A stretch of 64,000 bases of DNA from Vogesella alkaliphila (GTDB lineage: Bacteria; Pseudomonadota; Gammaproteobacteria; Burkholderiales; Chromobacteriaceae), in NCBI RefSeq assembly GCF_014652475.1, contig NZ_BMYW01000005.1:70692-134691 (forward strand). Direction: 5' to 3'. Position numbers and translations under genes: made by a program. Below the pieces are notes generated by a model. It had not been told where the DNA came from. It did not search any database and saw nothing but the letters and a program-made list of their open reading frames with translations. This document shows, piece by piece, positions 35,422 through 46,470 of this stretch. The stretch's first letter is position 1; each line of letters opens with the position of its first letter.

Positions 35422-35444
35422 GGCTGCGCAGTATCGTCAGCAAC

Positions 35445-35473
35445 AAAAAGCCCGGCTTGCGCCGGGCTTTTTT
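35445..35473. terminator. bidirectional terminator between convergent genes
   Basis: Perfect 12-bp stem AAAAAGCCCGGC / GCCGGGCTTTTT with loop TTGC and T runs on both strands. It serves the protease and the convergent surface-protein gene. Confidence 0.9.
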
Positions 35474-35490
35474 CGATACGCCGGTCTGGC

Positions 35491-38400
35491 TTACAGGCAG
35501 GCGCTCGGCAGGTTGTTGTTGTAGTTGTCCAGTCTGGTGGCCAGGCTGCGGGCCAGGCTGGCGTCAGTAGCGCTGACCTTGCCGGTGTAGCCGTTACCAG
35601 TGAACTGGTACTTGGTCAGCAGCGCATTGGCTGCCGCGATGGCCTCAGTGACTTTGGCGCAGGTACCTGCCCCTGCTGCGTAGTTCAGTTCAGCCGCTAC
35701 CAGTTGCGCCGCCATGTTGAACAGCGGATCGCTGGCTTTCTTGGTACCGCCAAAGGTGGACTTGTTGAGCAAGCTGACTGCCTTGCTGCAATCCGGTGCC
35801 ACGTCAGGGTTGGCCACGCTACCGTGCAGGTAGAAGCTGTTTACCTGGATACCGGTAGGTTCAGCCAGGGCCATGGTACGGTCGAGAACAGGCGCTTGCT
35901 TGCCGCCACTCTGTTTGCAGGAAGCCCAGTTTTTCCAGAAACCGATGGTGCGGGCCTGGCCTTCCGGCGGTGGTACGTTGTCGATGGTGAAGCTCACAGA
36001 CTGACCGGCAGCGGCGCTAAAGCCGACGCAAGTAGTGCTGTTGTCACCGCCATTGGGTGGCGAGAAGGCGCCGGGCATGGAGGACAGGGAAGTTGTCCAG
36101 CCAGCCAGAATACCCTGTTCGCACAGCTGGTAATCGCCGGGAACCACCTTGTCAAAGGTGATGGTGCCACCGTTGCCGGCATTGGCCTGCAGGGTCTGCA
36201 GGATGGTGCCGTCCGCTGCGGCCGATGCACCGGTACGCAGGCTGAAGGTGAACACTTCACTACCAGTGATGGGTGCGCCCTTGAAGGTCTTGATTACCTG
36301 CACCTCGGCCCGCTTGGTGTTCTTGAACAGGCAGGAGAACACTTTGCCGGCATCGGCTGGGTAATTGACGGTAAAGGAGCAGGTGGTGGCCTGAGGGTCA
36401 GCGTTGACACTGTTCAGGTCCCAGCCATTCTTCAGCGTTTCGGTCACGGTGTAGACACCTTCGGAAAGCGCGAACGGTTGGCCGCCGGCTTCGAACGCAA
36501 CTGCACCACCACCGGCATCAGCTTCGGCAACTACACCAATGCCTGCGCCAGGGCCAGTCAGGGTAAAGCTCCACTTGAAGTCGGGATCACCAGACTGCAG
36601 CACCGGATCGGTGACTTTCTGCACTTCTGCAGTGGCCGGACCAAATGCCCGCTTGTTGGCGAACACGGCAGTGCCCAGACAGATCGGTGTGCTGTCGGTG
36701 ACAGTCAGGTCGACACTGCGCGAGTTGCTGGTCGCATCGGCCAGTATCCCGGTTGTTTCAACGTTGGCCGCATTGACGAACACGGTTTCCTCAACCACTT
36801 GATAGGTATCCGGCACCAGCCCGGTCAGGGAGACCGACTTGGTGGCGCCACTATCGCCGAAGTTGAAGGTCAGCTCTTTGCTGTCCTGGTAGGTCGCATC
36901 ACCCAGGCGGGTAATGGTGAAGCGGATTACGTATTTCTCACCCGCTGCCAGGAACGACATCGATTCCGCGTCGATGCTCTTGTCGATCTTCAGCTCAGCG
37001 GCCGAACTCGACACGATGGCGACGTTGACCGGACCGGAAACCTGCGGGCTGCCATCTTTCGGTGTCAGTGTCGCAGTGTCGGTCAGGGTGCCGGAAGTGA
37101 TTTTCTGGCCATTCAGGTGAATGGTCTTCAGGAACACGACCGAACCACTGCCGCTTTGTTCGCCGGATGTCCAGTTAACCGGACCGACGGTCTTGGTGCC
37201 AAGTACATAAGCCGGATTGAAGCTGCCGGCGACGCTGCCGCCCAGGCTATCGACCGAGAACTGCAGGAAGTTGCCAGTGATCGACTCGGTGTCGGTGATG
37301 ACCGCGGTGGCGTTGGTGGTGGTGCCGGTGCTGATGGCGGCACTGGCGGTGGCGGTGGTGTTACCCGGTACCGCTATACCGGTGGCCTTGTCGATGTAGG
37401 TCGCGGTGGCCACGTCGTTGAAGGCGCCTTCGCTACCATCTGCCGCATCCAGAATCTGCGTATTGGTCAGCACTTTGACTTCGGTCTTGGCGGCCACATC
37501 AACCTCACCCGATGTCGCGGTACTGCCGACCTGGGTGGACTGGGTCAGGCCCTTGTAGATCTTGTCGGAGACACTGACGGTGATGGTGCGCGATGCCGGG
37601 TTCTTGGCGTAGACGTTGGTAGTGACGGTGATCTTGCCGTTGATGGCTGCCGAGCGGGTCCACTCGATGGTGATTTCCACCGGTAGCTGGTCATCGAAAT
37701 CCCTGGCGCAGACATTGCCGAAGGAAACACTGGTCGGGTTGGCCTGCTTGGTGATGTTCCAGGTGTAGTCGGTGTCCTGGGTGGCGGTCATGTCCTTGCG
37801 CAGTTCCTGCGGCAGGATTTCTTTCACCGGAATGGACACGTCACGCGCGCCGATGCCGGCGGTGCCGAAGGTCTCGTTGGCCAGGTTGGCGTGCAGCGAC
37901 GATCCCGGGTACAGGTGCGAACCCAGTGCCAGCCGCGCGTAGTAGTCAAACACGCAGGTGCTGTTCTTGTTCTGGTTGATGGTGACCAGCCGGTAGATCG
38001 ACTTGTCGGTACCACCGATGCCGGGGCTGAGTACTGTCTGGGCGCCAACGCTTTGAATCGAGCAGGTGCCGCTGGAGAGGGCTGCATTCTTGGTCAGTGT
38101 CGACAGCACGTCGTAGCCGGGTTTGCCGGCATCTTCATGATCGACGACCACCGCGATGGTGTATTGCTGGCTTGCCGGTGCGGAGTTGCCGGCATCGACC
38201 GTCAGCCGGTAGGGCACCAGGTCCAGCTCGTTCCAGCCCTTGCCGAGGTTGCCGCTGGTGTAGACCGCATCGGGGCAGACAAACTGGCCGCTGCCATTGG
38301 GCAGGGTGATGGAACCGTCATTGCGGCAGCCTTCCAGGGTGGTGGAGACGTGATCCGGCGCGACGGCCGAGGCCGGTGTCGGGCTGAGCAGCAGGAACAG

Positions 38401-38520
38401 CGTGCTGAACAGCAGGGCGAAAAACCTGAATAGGGGTTGTTTGAAGCCCGCCGTACTACAGGTGGCGGGTGTGCGTATTGCGGAAGCCTGGAGCGGCTTC
38501 CCGAGGCCGTTGGGACTCAT
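35491..38520 (-). CDS. large exported surface-type protein with prealbumin-like repeats
   Basis: The 1009-aa protein has a long N-terminal signal (about 52 residues, hydrophobic core LFRFFALLFSTLFLLL, cleavage near ASA). Several beta-sandwich modules resemble prealbumin-like/SpaA-Cna-B folds (segments such as VPDTYQVVEETV, LSEGVYTVTETLKNGWDL and VPGDYQLCEQG). A C-terminal 'RTIGFWKNWASC' domain follows, seen in other secreted repeat proteins. There is no LPXTG or PEP-CTERM motif; it could be released or held by disulfides. Start ATG 38520 has GGAGG. Function unknown. The T2SS-like locus nearby is a candidate exporter. Confidence 0.75.
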   Translation of the reverse strand: MSPNGLGKPLQASAIRTPATCSTAGFKQPLFRFFALLFSTLFLLLSPTPASAVAPDHVSTTLEGCRNDGSITLPNGSGQFVCPDAVYTSGNLGKGWNELDLVPYRLTVDAGNSAPASQQYTIAVVVDHEDAGKPGYDVLSTLTKNAALSSGTCSIQSVGAQTVLSPGIGGTDKSIYRLVTINQNKNSTCVFDYYARLALGSHLYPGSSLHANLANETFGTAGIGARDVSIPVKEILPQELRKDMTATQDTDYTWNITKQANPTSVSFGNVCARDFDDQLPVEITIEWTRSAAINGKITVTTNVYAKNPASRTITVSVSDKIYKGLTQSTQVGSTATSGEVDVAAKTEVKVLTNTQILDAADGSEGAFNDVATATYIDKATGIAVPGNTTATASAAISTGTTTNATAVITDTESITGNFLQFSVDSLGGSVAGSFNPAYVLGTKTVGPVNWTSGEQSGSGSVVFLKTIHLNGQKITSGTLTDTATLTPKDGSPQVSGPVNVAIVSSSAAELKIDKSIDAESMSFLAAGEKYVIRFTITRLGDATYQDSKELTFNFGDSGATKSVSLTGLVPDTYQVVEETVFVNAANVETTGILADATSNSRSVDLTVTDSTPICLGTAVFANKRAFGPATAEVQKVTDPVLQSGDPDFKWSFTLTGPGAGIGVVAEADAGGGAVAFEAGGQPFALSEGVYTVTETLKNGWDLNSVNADPQATTCSFTVNYPADAGKVFSCLFKNTKRAEVQVIKTFKGAPITGSEVFTFSLRTGASAAADGTILQTLQANAGNGGTITFDKVVPGDYQLCEQGILAGWTTSLSSMPGAFSPPNGGDNSTTCVGFSAAAGQSVSFTIDNVPPPEGQARTIGFWKNWASCKQSGGKQAPVLDRTMALAEPTGIQVNSFYLHGSVANPDVAPDCSKAVSLLNKSTFGGTKKASDPLFNMAAQLVAAELNYAAGAGTCAKVTEAIAAANALLTKYQFTGNGYTGKVSATDASLARSLATRLDNYNNNLPSACL

Positions 38521-38866
38521 GTTACACCTCCTTTGAAGCTATCAAAGGCGGTTCCTTGCCTAGGAATCGCGCGAGATTCCCCTCCTGCATTCAATCAAAT
38601 GAAAAATACCGCCAGTACTGTTCTGCCGCTTTTGTTTGTAGCTGTGGCTTCAGCCTGCAAGCCGGATGCGGCCTCCTCCGGCAATGTCTGCCGTGAGTGG
38701 CCGATGCGATTACAGAACGCGCTAAACGTGGTTCGCCTCCTTCCTGTCTTGGGCGGCTGGTACGCTGTATCGTAGAACACTGTGACAATAGATTCAACGA
38801 AATATTTAAAATATGGCAGCAGCAAAATGGCAAGAGATTCCTGCCGCCATCAGCATTTCTGGGGCT
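38521..38866 (-). promoter_or_regulatory. leader of the 1009-aa surface protein gene
   Basis: The 346-bp gap upstream of the surface protein gene. Next to the start it has a hairpin CCTTTGA / TCAAAGG (plus 38530-38548, 5-nt loop) whose one arm includes part of the AAAGGAGG ribosome site, so translation could be gated. A plus-strand reading frame from 38599 looks like a lipoprotein signal (LFVAVASAC) but has no ribosome site. I see no known riboswitch. Confidence 0.45.
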
Positions 38867-39541
38867 TTATCGGTACTCGGGAACGGCTAGTGGCCGTTGT
38901 TGATTGCGTGCGTAGTTGCCCAGCACGCGCGGTACATACTGCATGGTCTCCTGGTAGGGCGGCACGCGGTTGCCGTAACGCGCCACCGCCTGTTCGCCGG
39001 CGTTGTAGGCCGCCAGCACCAGCCTGAGGTCGTTGTCGAAGCGGCCCATCAGCTCGCGCAGGTATTGCGCGCCGGCGCGGACGTTCTGTCCCGGGTCGTA
39101 CAGGTCGGTCACGCCGTAACGTCCGGCGGTGGCCGGCATCAACTGCATCAAGCCAATCGCGCCCTTGGGCGACACCGCGCGCCAGTTGTAACCGGATTCG
39201 GTGGCGATGACCGCGTGCAGCAGGGCAGCGTCCAGGTTTAGGGTCTGCGCGGTGCTGTCGATCAGCTGGCTCCAGCGTGCGCGCTGGCTGGCACGGTACG
39301 CTGTGCCGGTCTTGCGCTTGCCGGCCGTGATTTCAGCGTTGTCGCGCGGCGTGCTCAGGGCCAGCCGGTAACGCTTGTCCTGCGGCACGTTGCTGAAGTG
39401 CGTGGTGCCGTCGGCGTCGGTAAAGGCGTAGATGTTGGCGTCGACGACCGGCGCCAGGAGCAGCAGCAAGACGGTCAGCAGCGCCGGTCTTTGCCGGCCG
39501 CGAGCCGGCCCGGCACGGGGCAGGCAGGTAAGGATTGCCAT
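38867..39541 (-). CDS. DUF4124/lytic transglycosylase (SLT) protein
   Basis: The 224-aa exported protein has a signal segment (~18-35), a DUF4124 domain (ANIYAFTDADGTTHFSNVPQDKRY), and a C-terminal SLT domain with catalytic Glu115 in ATESGYNWRAVSPKGA, then GLMQLMPATAGRYGV and AAYNAGEQAV. It cleaves peptidoglycan glycan strands in the periplasm, probably to let the secretion apparatus through. It follows gspB on the same strand. Confidence 0.9.
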   Translation of the reverse strand: MAILTCLPRAGPARGRQRPALLTVLLLLLAPVVDANIYAFTDADGTTHFSNVPQDKRYRLALSTPRDNAEITAGKRKTGTAYRASQRARWSQLIDSTAQTLNLDAALLHAVIATESGYNWRAVSPKGAIGLMQLMPATAGRYGVTDLYDPGQNVRAGAQYLRELMGRFDNDLRLVLAAYNAGEQAVARYGNRVPPYQETMQYVPRVLGNYARNQQRPLAVPEYR

Positions 39542-39567
39542 GATGGTTTCCTCTGGTGGGTCAAACG

Positions 39568-40296
39568 TCAGTAACTTCCGCTACGGAAGCGATAGCCCTT
39601 GTAGTTCAAGATCACGCCATCGGCCTGGATGCTTTCCAGTGTCATGCCGGCCACGACGTCGTCACCGGCGCGCCGTACCCGGTCGTTGATGATCACCAGT
39701 CGTTCCGAATCTTCGGCGGAGGAGGAGAAGCCGGAGATCACGACCGTGTCACCAATCTCTTTTTGCAGTGCCGCCGGCAGTTCGTGCAGGCTGAACACGC
39801 GGTTGTCGATGCGGCTGACGGGCGCCGCTTCGGTTGCCGGCGCCGGGGTCGCTGTCGTTTGCGCGGCCGGCTTGCCTGCCGCCGCGATACGGCTTTCCTT
39901 GCGGCCGGGCACCGGGGCGGCGGGTGCCGGCTGCGCCGGTGCCTGCTGGATCTCGCTACCTGGCGCGGCCGGCAGCGGACCGATCGCCGGCGGCAGGTAA
40001 ACCACCTTCGTTTCGACCGGCGGTGTCCTGCTGTCGAGGGCAACGCTGCTGTCGGCCGGACCGGGCGCGGCCGGCCGGATCGTCTCCAGTGCCTGCCAGC
40101 CGAACAGCATGCCGGCCGCGGCGAGGCCGCTGCCAAGCAGCAGAACCGGCAACAGTACCGGCAACAGGTAGCGCCAGCGCGGCTTGCCCGGCGTCGCCTG
40201 GATGCTCTGCGCGGCGTGGATGGAGTGCACGGTCGGCGTGCTGTGGCGTTGCCGTTCCTGATCGGCCTTGAGCAAGGCGTCGAGTATGTAGGACAT
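39568..40296 (-). CDS. gspB: general secretion pathway protein B (GspB/ExeB)
   Basis: The 242-aa protein has the typical GspB N-terminus MSYILDALLKADQERQR, one TM helix (~45-63), a Pro/Ala-rich periplasmic linker and a C-terminal GspB domain (SLHELPAALQKEI ... VVISGFSSSAEDSERLVIIN ... GYRF). With GspA it helps the secretin cross peptidoglycan. It starts 2 nt after gspA. Confidence 0.88.
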   Translation of the reverse strand: MSYILDALLKADQERQRHSTPTVHSIHAAQSIQATPGKPRWRYLLPVLLPVLLLGSGLAAAGMLFGWQALETIRPAAPGPADSSVALDSRTPPVETKVVYLPPAIGPLPAAPGSEIQQAPAQPAPAAPVPGRKESRIAAAGKPAAQTTATPAPATEAAPVSRIDNRVFSLHELPAALQKEIGDTVVISGFSSSAEDSERLVIINDRVRRAGDDVVAGMTLESIQADGVILNYKGYRFRSGSY

Positions 40297-40298
40297 GA

Positions 40299-41930
40299 TC
40301 ACTCCTTCCGGATGGTGGCGGACGTGGTGGCGCTCAGGCGTGGCGAGTCGGGGTCGCCGGCCTGGGTTAGCCGTATCAGGGTCAGCGGCCCGGCGATGCC
40401 GTCGCCGGGCAGGTCGTGTTGCAGCTGGAATTGGCGTACCAGTGTCGAGAGCCCGGCATCGTAGCTTGCGGCCAACGTTTTGCCGCCGGCATCCGGTGGT
40501 TGGCCCAGCTGTTGCCGTAGCCAGGCGACCGCCAGGCTGCGGCTGCCGGGTGCCAGCGGTTGCTGGTAGTGCGGCGGCGGCATCCACAGCGCGGTGTAGC
40601 GCCCGTTCCAGGCCTGTGCCAGCGCCTGTCGCGTCAGCAGGTGCGGTTGCTGGCCGATGAGCACCCGCGCCTGTTCGCCTTCCAGGGCCAGCAGGGTCAG
40701 GTGCTGCAGCTGGCCGTCGGGCTGCTGCAGCTGCAATACCGCCGGCAGGTTGAGGCGGCGCAGGGCGTCGAGGTCGCCGCTGCCGCTCAGGCAGCGGGCG
40801 CCGAACAGTTCGGCCTGCTGGCAGGCGCCGGCCTCGTCGCTGACCGGCGCCGGAATCCGCCATTGCCTAAGCAGTGTGCGGTAGGCCTGAGCCTGCGCGA
40901 TTTCGGCGGCCGGCAGCGGCGCCGGCAGGCGTGCCAGCGCGGCGGGGCGGGGGGCGGTGGCGGCCAGCCGGGCCGGTGCCGTGGTAAGGGTTGCCGTGGT
41001 GGCGGCCGGCGCAGGCGCTCGCTGACCGGCCGGCTGCGCGCCATAGAACAGCACGGCGGCGACCGCGACGGTGCTGAGCAGGGCGCCGCTGGCGAGGGCC
41101 AGCTTGTGCCACGGGCGGACCGGGCTGCTGTTGAACACCTCCCGCGCCGCCTGCCGCACCGTGGCGCGGTCGACGCGCGCCTTGCCCTGCGCGTAGCAGC
41201 CGAGCAGGGCGCGGTCGCACAGCACGTTCAGCTTGCGCGGCACGCCGCCGCTGCAGCTGAACAGCAGCCGCATCACCGCCGGCGGGAACAGATCGAGATG
41301 GCTGCCGGCCACGCTCAGCCGGTGCTGGATGTAGGGGGCGATTTCGTCGCGCTGCAAGGGGCCGAGGTGGTAGCGGGCGACGATGCGCTGCGACAGCTGC
41401 CGCAATTCCGGCCGTGCCAGCTTGTCGCGCAGTTCCGGCTGCCCCAGCAGGATGATGTGCAGCAGCTTGCACTCGCGCGTTTCCAGATTGGTCAGCAGCC
41501 GCACCTGCTCCAGCACCTCGTCGCTCAGGTTCTGCGCTTCGTCGATGATCAGCAGCGTGGTGCGTCCCTGCGCGTGGGCGGCCAGCAGGTGCTTGTTGAT
41601 GAGGTCGACATAGGTCTTGTTGCCGTGCTCGGCGGGCAGGGCGATATGCAACTCCTCGCACAGGGTGGCCAGCAGCTCCGGCACCGTGAGCTTGGGGTTG
41701 ATGACGAAGGCGACATCGCAGTGTGCGGGCAGTTGTTCCAGGAAGCAGCGGCACAGCGTGGTCTTGCCGGCGCCGACCTCTCCGGTCAGCAGCACGAAAC
41801 CGCCTTCGCCCCTGATGCTGTACATCAGGTGGGCTAGCGCTTCGCGGTGCTGCTGGCTCATGAACAGATAGCGCGGATCGGGCGCGATCGAGAACGGAGA
41901 GTCGGCAAGGCCATAGTGACTGGTGTACAT
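40299..41930 (-). CDS. gspA: general secretion pathway ATPase A (GspA/ExeA)
   Basis: The 543-aa protein has an ExeA-type AAA domain (MYTSHYGLADSPFSIAPDPRY; Walker A GEVGAGKTT, 50-58; Walker B LLIIDEAQNL), a TM helix (~275-293) and a C-terminal peptidoglycan-binding domain (SYDAGLSTLVRQFQLQHDLPGDG). It works with GspB in secretin assembly through the wall. MshM of MSHA loci is related. It is divergent from the gspG operon. A 13-mer copy is at 40467-40479. Confidence 0.9.
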   Translation of the reverse strand: MYTSHYGLADSPFSIAPDPRYLFMSQQHREALAHLMYSIRGEGGFVLLTGEVGAGKTTLCRCFLEQLPAHCDVAFVINPKLTVPELLATLCEELHIALPAEHGNKTYVDLINKHLLAAHAQGRTTLLIIDEAQNLSDEVLEQVRLLTNLETRECKLLHIILLGQPELRDKLARPELRQLSQRIVARYHLGPLQRDEIAPYIQHRLSVAGSHLDLFPPAVMRLLFSCSGGVPRKLNVLCDRALLGCYAQGKARVDRATVRQAAREVFNSSPVRPWHKLALASGALLSTVAVAAVLFYGAQPAGQRAPAPAATTATLTTAPARLAATAPRPAALARLPAPLPAAEIAQAQAYRTLLRQWRIPAPVSDEAGACQQAELFGARCLSGSGDLDALRRLNLPAVLQLQQPDGQLQHLTLLALEGEQARVLIGQQPHLLTRQALAQAWNGRYTALWMPPPHYQQPLAPGSRSLAVAWLRQQLGQPPDAGGKTLAASYDAGLSTLVRQFQLQHDLPGDGIAGPLTLIRLTQAGDPDSPRLSATTSATIRKE

Positions 41931-42343
41931 GGCGCGACCTGCTGTGGTGTGCTATCCGATTCAGTACGGTTGAAAAAAAGTATAGTTTGGCGTCCGGCGT
42001 TTGCCGCCGCCCTTTTCTTAAACGGCACCGCCGCCGCCTCGGCGCTTCCTGTTACAGCTGCCGGTGGTGCTGCTATCGCTCACGCCCTGCCTTTCTGGCC
42101 TCACCCCGGCGCTCCCGGCCTACCGCTGCCGGTATCCCATCCGTTTTTGCTAGCAAAAGCCATATGCGTTGTCTTTGCATTGCGTCTAGCACTGAAGAAT
42201 GGATGGCGAAAGCCGGCTTGGCCTTCTATAAAAGTATTTGTCTGAATTCTGTTGTAAGCATGATTAACAACTGGGTCAAGTAGCTTACTGCGTGGCAGGC
42301 CGCGTCGGGGCGGGGCTGGCTGGCGGATCGAGGCGTGAAATCT
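41931..42343. promoter_or_regulatory. divergent control region between gspA and gspG
   Basis: The 413-bp gap should hold promoters for both halves of the secretion locus. I see a 14-bp perfect palindrome TTTTGCTAGCAAAA (42145-42158), which could be an operator, and AT-rich DNA at 42220-42290 before gspG. No coding gene is convincing here. Confidence 0.5.
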
Positions 42344-42769
42344 ATGTATAGCCTTTCTCGGAAGCGATGCGTCGCGGCGGGGTTCACCTTGCTGGAATTG
42401 CTGGTGGTGCTGGTGATCATCGGCCTGCTGGCCGGCTACGTGGCGCCGCGCTACTTCGCGCAGGTCGGCAAGGCCGAGGTGAAGACGGCGCAGGCGCAGG
42501 TGGACGCGCTGGAAAAGTCGCTCGACCAGTACCGGCTGGATACCGGCCGCTATCCCACCACCGAACAAGGGTTGGCCGCACTGTACACGCGCCCGGCCGA
42601 CGAGCCGAAGTGGCAGGGGCCGTACCTGAAAAAGGCGCCGCCGCCAGACCCGTGGGGACGGCCCTACCAGTATCGCCAGCCGGGGGAGCGCGGCGAGTAC
42701 GACTTGTACAGCTACGGCAAGGACGGGCAGTCCGGTGGCTCGGGCGAGGATGCCGATATCGGCAGCTAG
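42344..42769 (+). CDS. gspG: major pseudopilin GspG-like
   Basis: The 141-aa type II secretion major pseudopilin has a prepilin leader ending AAG before FTLLELLVVLVIIG (Glu at +5), and the GspG tail DPWGRPYQYRQPGERGEYD ... YGKDG ... ADIGS with the calcium-loop pattern. I prefer ATG 42344 (GAGG 10 nt upstream) over GTG 42335, whose ribosome site would be too close. It is the first gene of a long operon. Confidence 0.9.
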   Translation: MYSLSRKRCVAAGFTLLELLVVLVIIGLLAGYVAPRYFAQVGKAEVKTAQAQVDALEKSLDQYRLDTGRYPTTEQGLAALYTRPADEPKWQGPYLKKAPPPDPWGRPYQYRQPGERGEYDLYSYGKDGQSGGSGEDADIGS

Positions 42770-42781
42770 GTCAGGAACATC

Positions 42782-43959
42782 ATGTATTTCGAGATCAAGG
42801 CCATCAACCCCGATGGCGAGGTAGCGGTCCTGGTGCTGGAAGCCGTCAGCGATGGCGAAGCCGTCAGCCAGGCGCAGGACCAGGGCTACGCCGTGCTGGC
42901 GGTCAAGCCGCGCAGCCTCTCGTGGACATGGTCGCGTTCCCGTTTCCAGCTGGCGCTGTTCACCCAGGAACTGCTCGCACTGCTGGAGGCCGGACTGGCG
43001 CTGGTGGAGGCCATCGAGGCGCTGAACGAGAAGGAAACGCGCCCGGAGTCGCGGCGCATCCTGGGCCAGATCATCCTGCGTCTGCACGAGGGGCTGTCGC
43101 TGTCGGCGGCGCTGCAGCAGTTCCCGCAGACCTTCCCCTCGCTGTATGTCGCCACCGTGCGCGCCAGCGAGAAAACCGGCGACCTGCAGAATGCGCTCGG
43201 CCGCTACCTCGCCTACCAGACCCAGGTCGACGCGGTGCGCAAGAAGGTGATCAGCGCCTCCATCTATCCGGCGCTCCTGATCCTGGCCGGCGGCGCGGTG
43301 CTGCTGTTCCTGATCGGCTACGTGGTGCCGCGCTTCGCCCAGGTCTACGAAACGATGGGCAGCGACCTGCCGCTGTTCTCGCGGCTGCTGCTGGCCTGGG
43401 GCAACCTGTTGCAGGCCCATGCCGTGTTCCTGCTGCCGGCGCTGTTGCTGCTGCTGGTCGCGGCCGGCTACCTGCTGACCCGCCCCGAGGTCATCCGCCG
43501 GCTGGGCGAATGGCTGTGGAAGATCCCGTCGCTGGGCGAGCGCATGCGCCTGTACCAGCTGGCGCGGCTGTACCGGATGCTGGGCATGCTGCTGGTCGGC
43601 GGCACGCCGGTGGTGCCGGCGCTGGCGATGGTGTCCGGCGTGCTGCAGGCCTCGCTGCGGCTGCGGCTGCAGCAGGCGGCGCGCGACATCAGCGACGGCA
43701 AGCCGATTTCCGGTGCGCTGCACAGCCACGGGCTGACCACGCCGGTGGCGCTGCGCATGCTGCGCGTCGGGGAACGCAGCGGGCAGATGGGCAGCATGAT
43801 GGGCCGCATCGCCGGCTTTTACGAGGAAGAGATGGCCCTGGCGGTGGAGCGCTTCATGCGCACGTTCGAGCCGGTGCTGATGGTGTTCATCGGGCTGGTC
43901 ATCGGCATCGTGGTGGTGCTGATGTACCTCCCCATCTTCGAGCTGGCCGGGAGCATCCA

Positions 43960-43963
<4 letters not shown>
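42782..43963 (+). CDS. gspF: type II secretion inner-membrane platform protein GspF-like
   Basis: The 393-aa polytopic protein of the GspF/PilC family has paired cytoplasmic domains ('FTQELLALLEAGLALVEAIE' and 'YQLARLYRMLGMLLVGGTPV'), each followed by TM segments, and ends EPVLMVFIGLVIGIVVVLMYLPIF. It couples the GspE ATPase to pseudopilus assembly. ATGA overlap with gspE. Confidence 0.9.
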
Positions 43964-45634
<1,671 letters not shown>

Positions 45635-45654
<20 letters not shown>

Positions 45655-46468
45655 GCGAATCGGCTTGTCGCTGGCGCCGGAACGCGCGGTCTGCCTGCGG
45701 CTGTCGCGCGGCCTGCGGCCACGGCTGGTCGAGCGTGCGGTGGCCACCTGCCCGCCGGCGGAGCAGGGGCCGGCGTGGCGCCCGGCGCTGGCCGCCCTGC
45801 GCGGCCTGCTGCAGGAGAAGCCGCTGCCGCCGCGCGCAGCCACGCTGGTGCTGTCCAACCATTTCGTGCGCTATCAGCTGATCCCGTGGCGCGAGGGACT
45901 GGACACCCCGGAAGAGTGGCAGGCGCTGGTGCAGCACGCCTTCCAGCAGGTCTATGGCGACGCCGCCGCGCAGTGGCTGTACCGCTGGAGCGGCAGCGGC
46001 TACGGCGGGCCGCTGCTGGCCAGCGCCATCGACAGAGAACTGCTGCAGGAAGCCGCCGCGCTGGCGCAGGAGGCCGGCCTGCGGCTTGTGTCGGTGCAGC
46101 CCTACCTGATGGCGGCCTGCAACCACTGGCGCGGCGAGGTCAAGGTTGGCCGCGGCGCCTTCCTGCTGGCGGAGCCGGGGCGGGCGGGGCTGGCCTGCTT
46201 TGACGAGCAGGGCTGGAGCGACCTGGTGTTCGAGCCGCTGGACGGCGACATCGCCACCGCCTTGCCGGCGGTATTGCCGCGCATGCTGTTGCGCCTGCAG
46301 CGCAGCCCCCTGCCGCTGGACGTGTACGCCTTTGCCGGCGACGGCAGCGCGCTGGTGTGGCCCGAGCCGCAGACGCTGCGCCTGCGCCCGCTGGCGCTGC
46401 CGTCGGCGCTGGCGGCCCTGTCCATGCCGGACCGGGCCGCCTGCAGCATGGCGCTGCTGGGAGACTGA
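45635..46468 (+). CDS. PilM/MshI-like cytoplasmic assembly protein
   Basis: The 277-aa protein has weak actin-fold resemblance to PilM/MshI/GspL cytoplasmic domains: it begins SLSLHERIGLSLAPERAVCLRL and has LVLSNHFVRYQLIPW, SAIDRELLQE and AGLRLVSVQPYLMAA. No TM helix. It starts at GTG 45635 (AGGAAA upstream), overlapping gspE by 20 bp; an in-frame GTG at 45608 is an alternative. By position it should dock the PilN-like protein to the ATPase. A 13-mer copy lies at 46142. Confidence 0.65.
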
Positions 46469-46470
46469 CC

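Noticed and set aside
38599-38775. Small lipoprotein-like frame (MKNTASTVLPLLFVAVASAC)
   Set aside because: It looks like a signal peptide but has no ribosome site, lies antisense in the leader of the surface protein gene, and the downstream part has no features.
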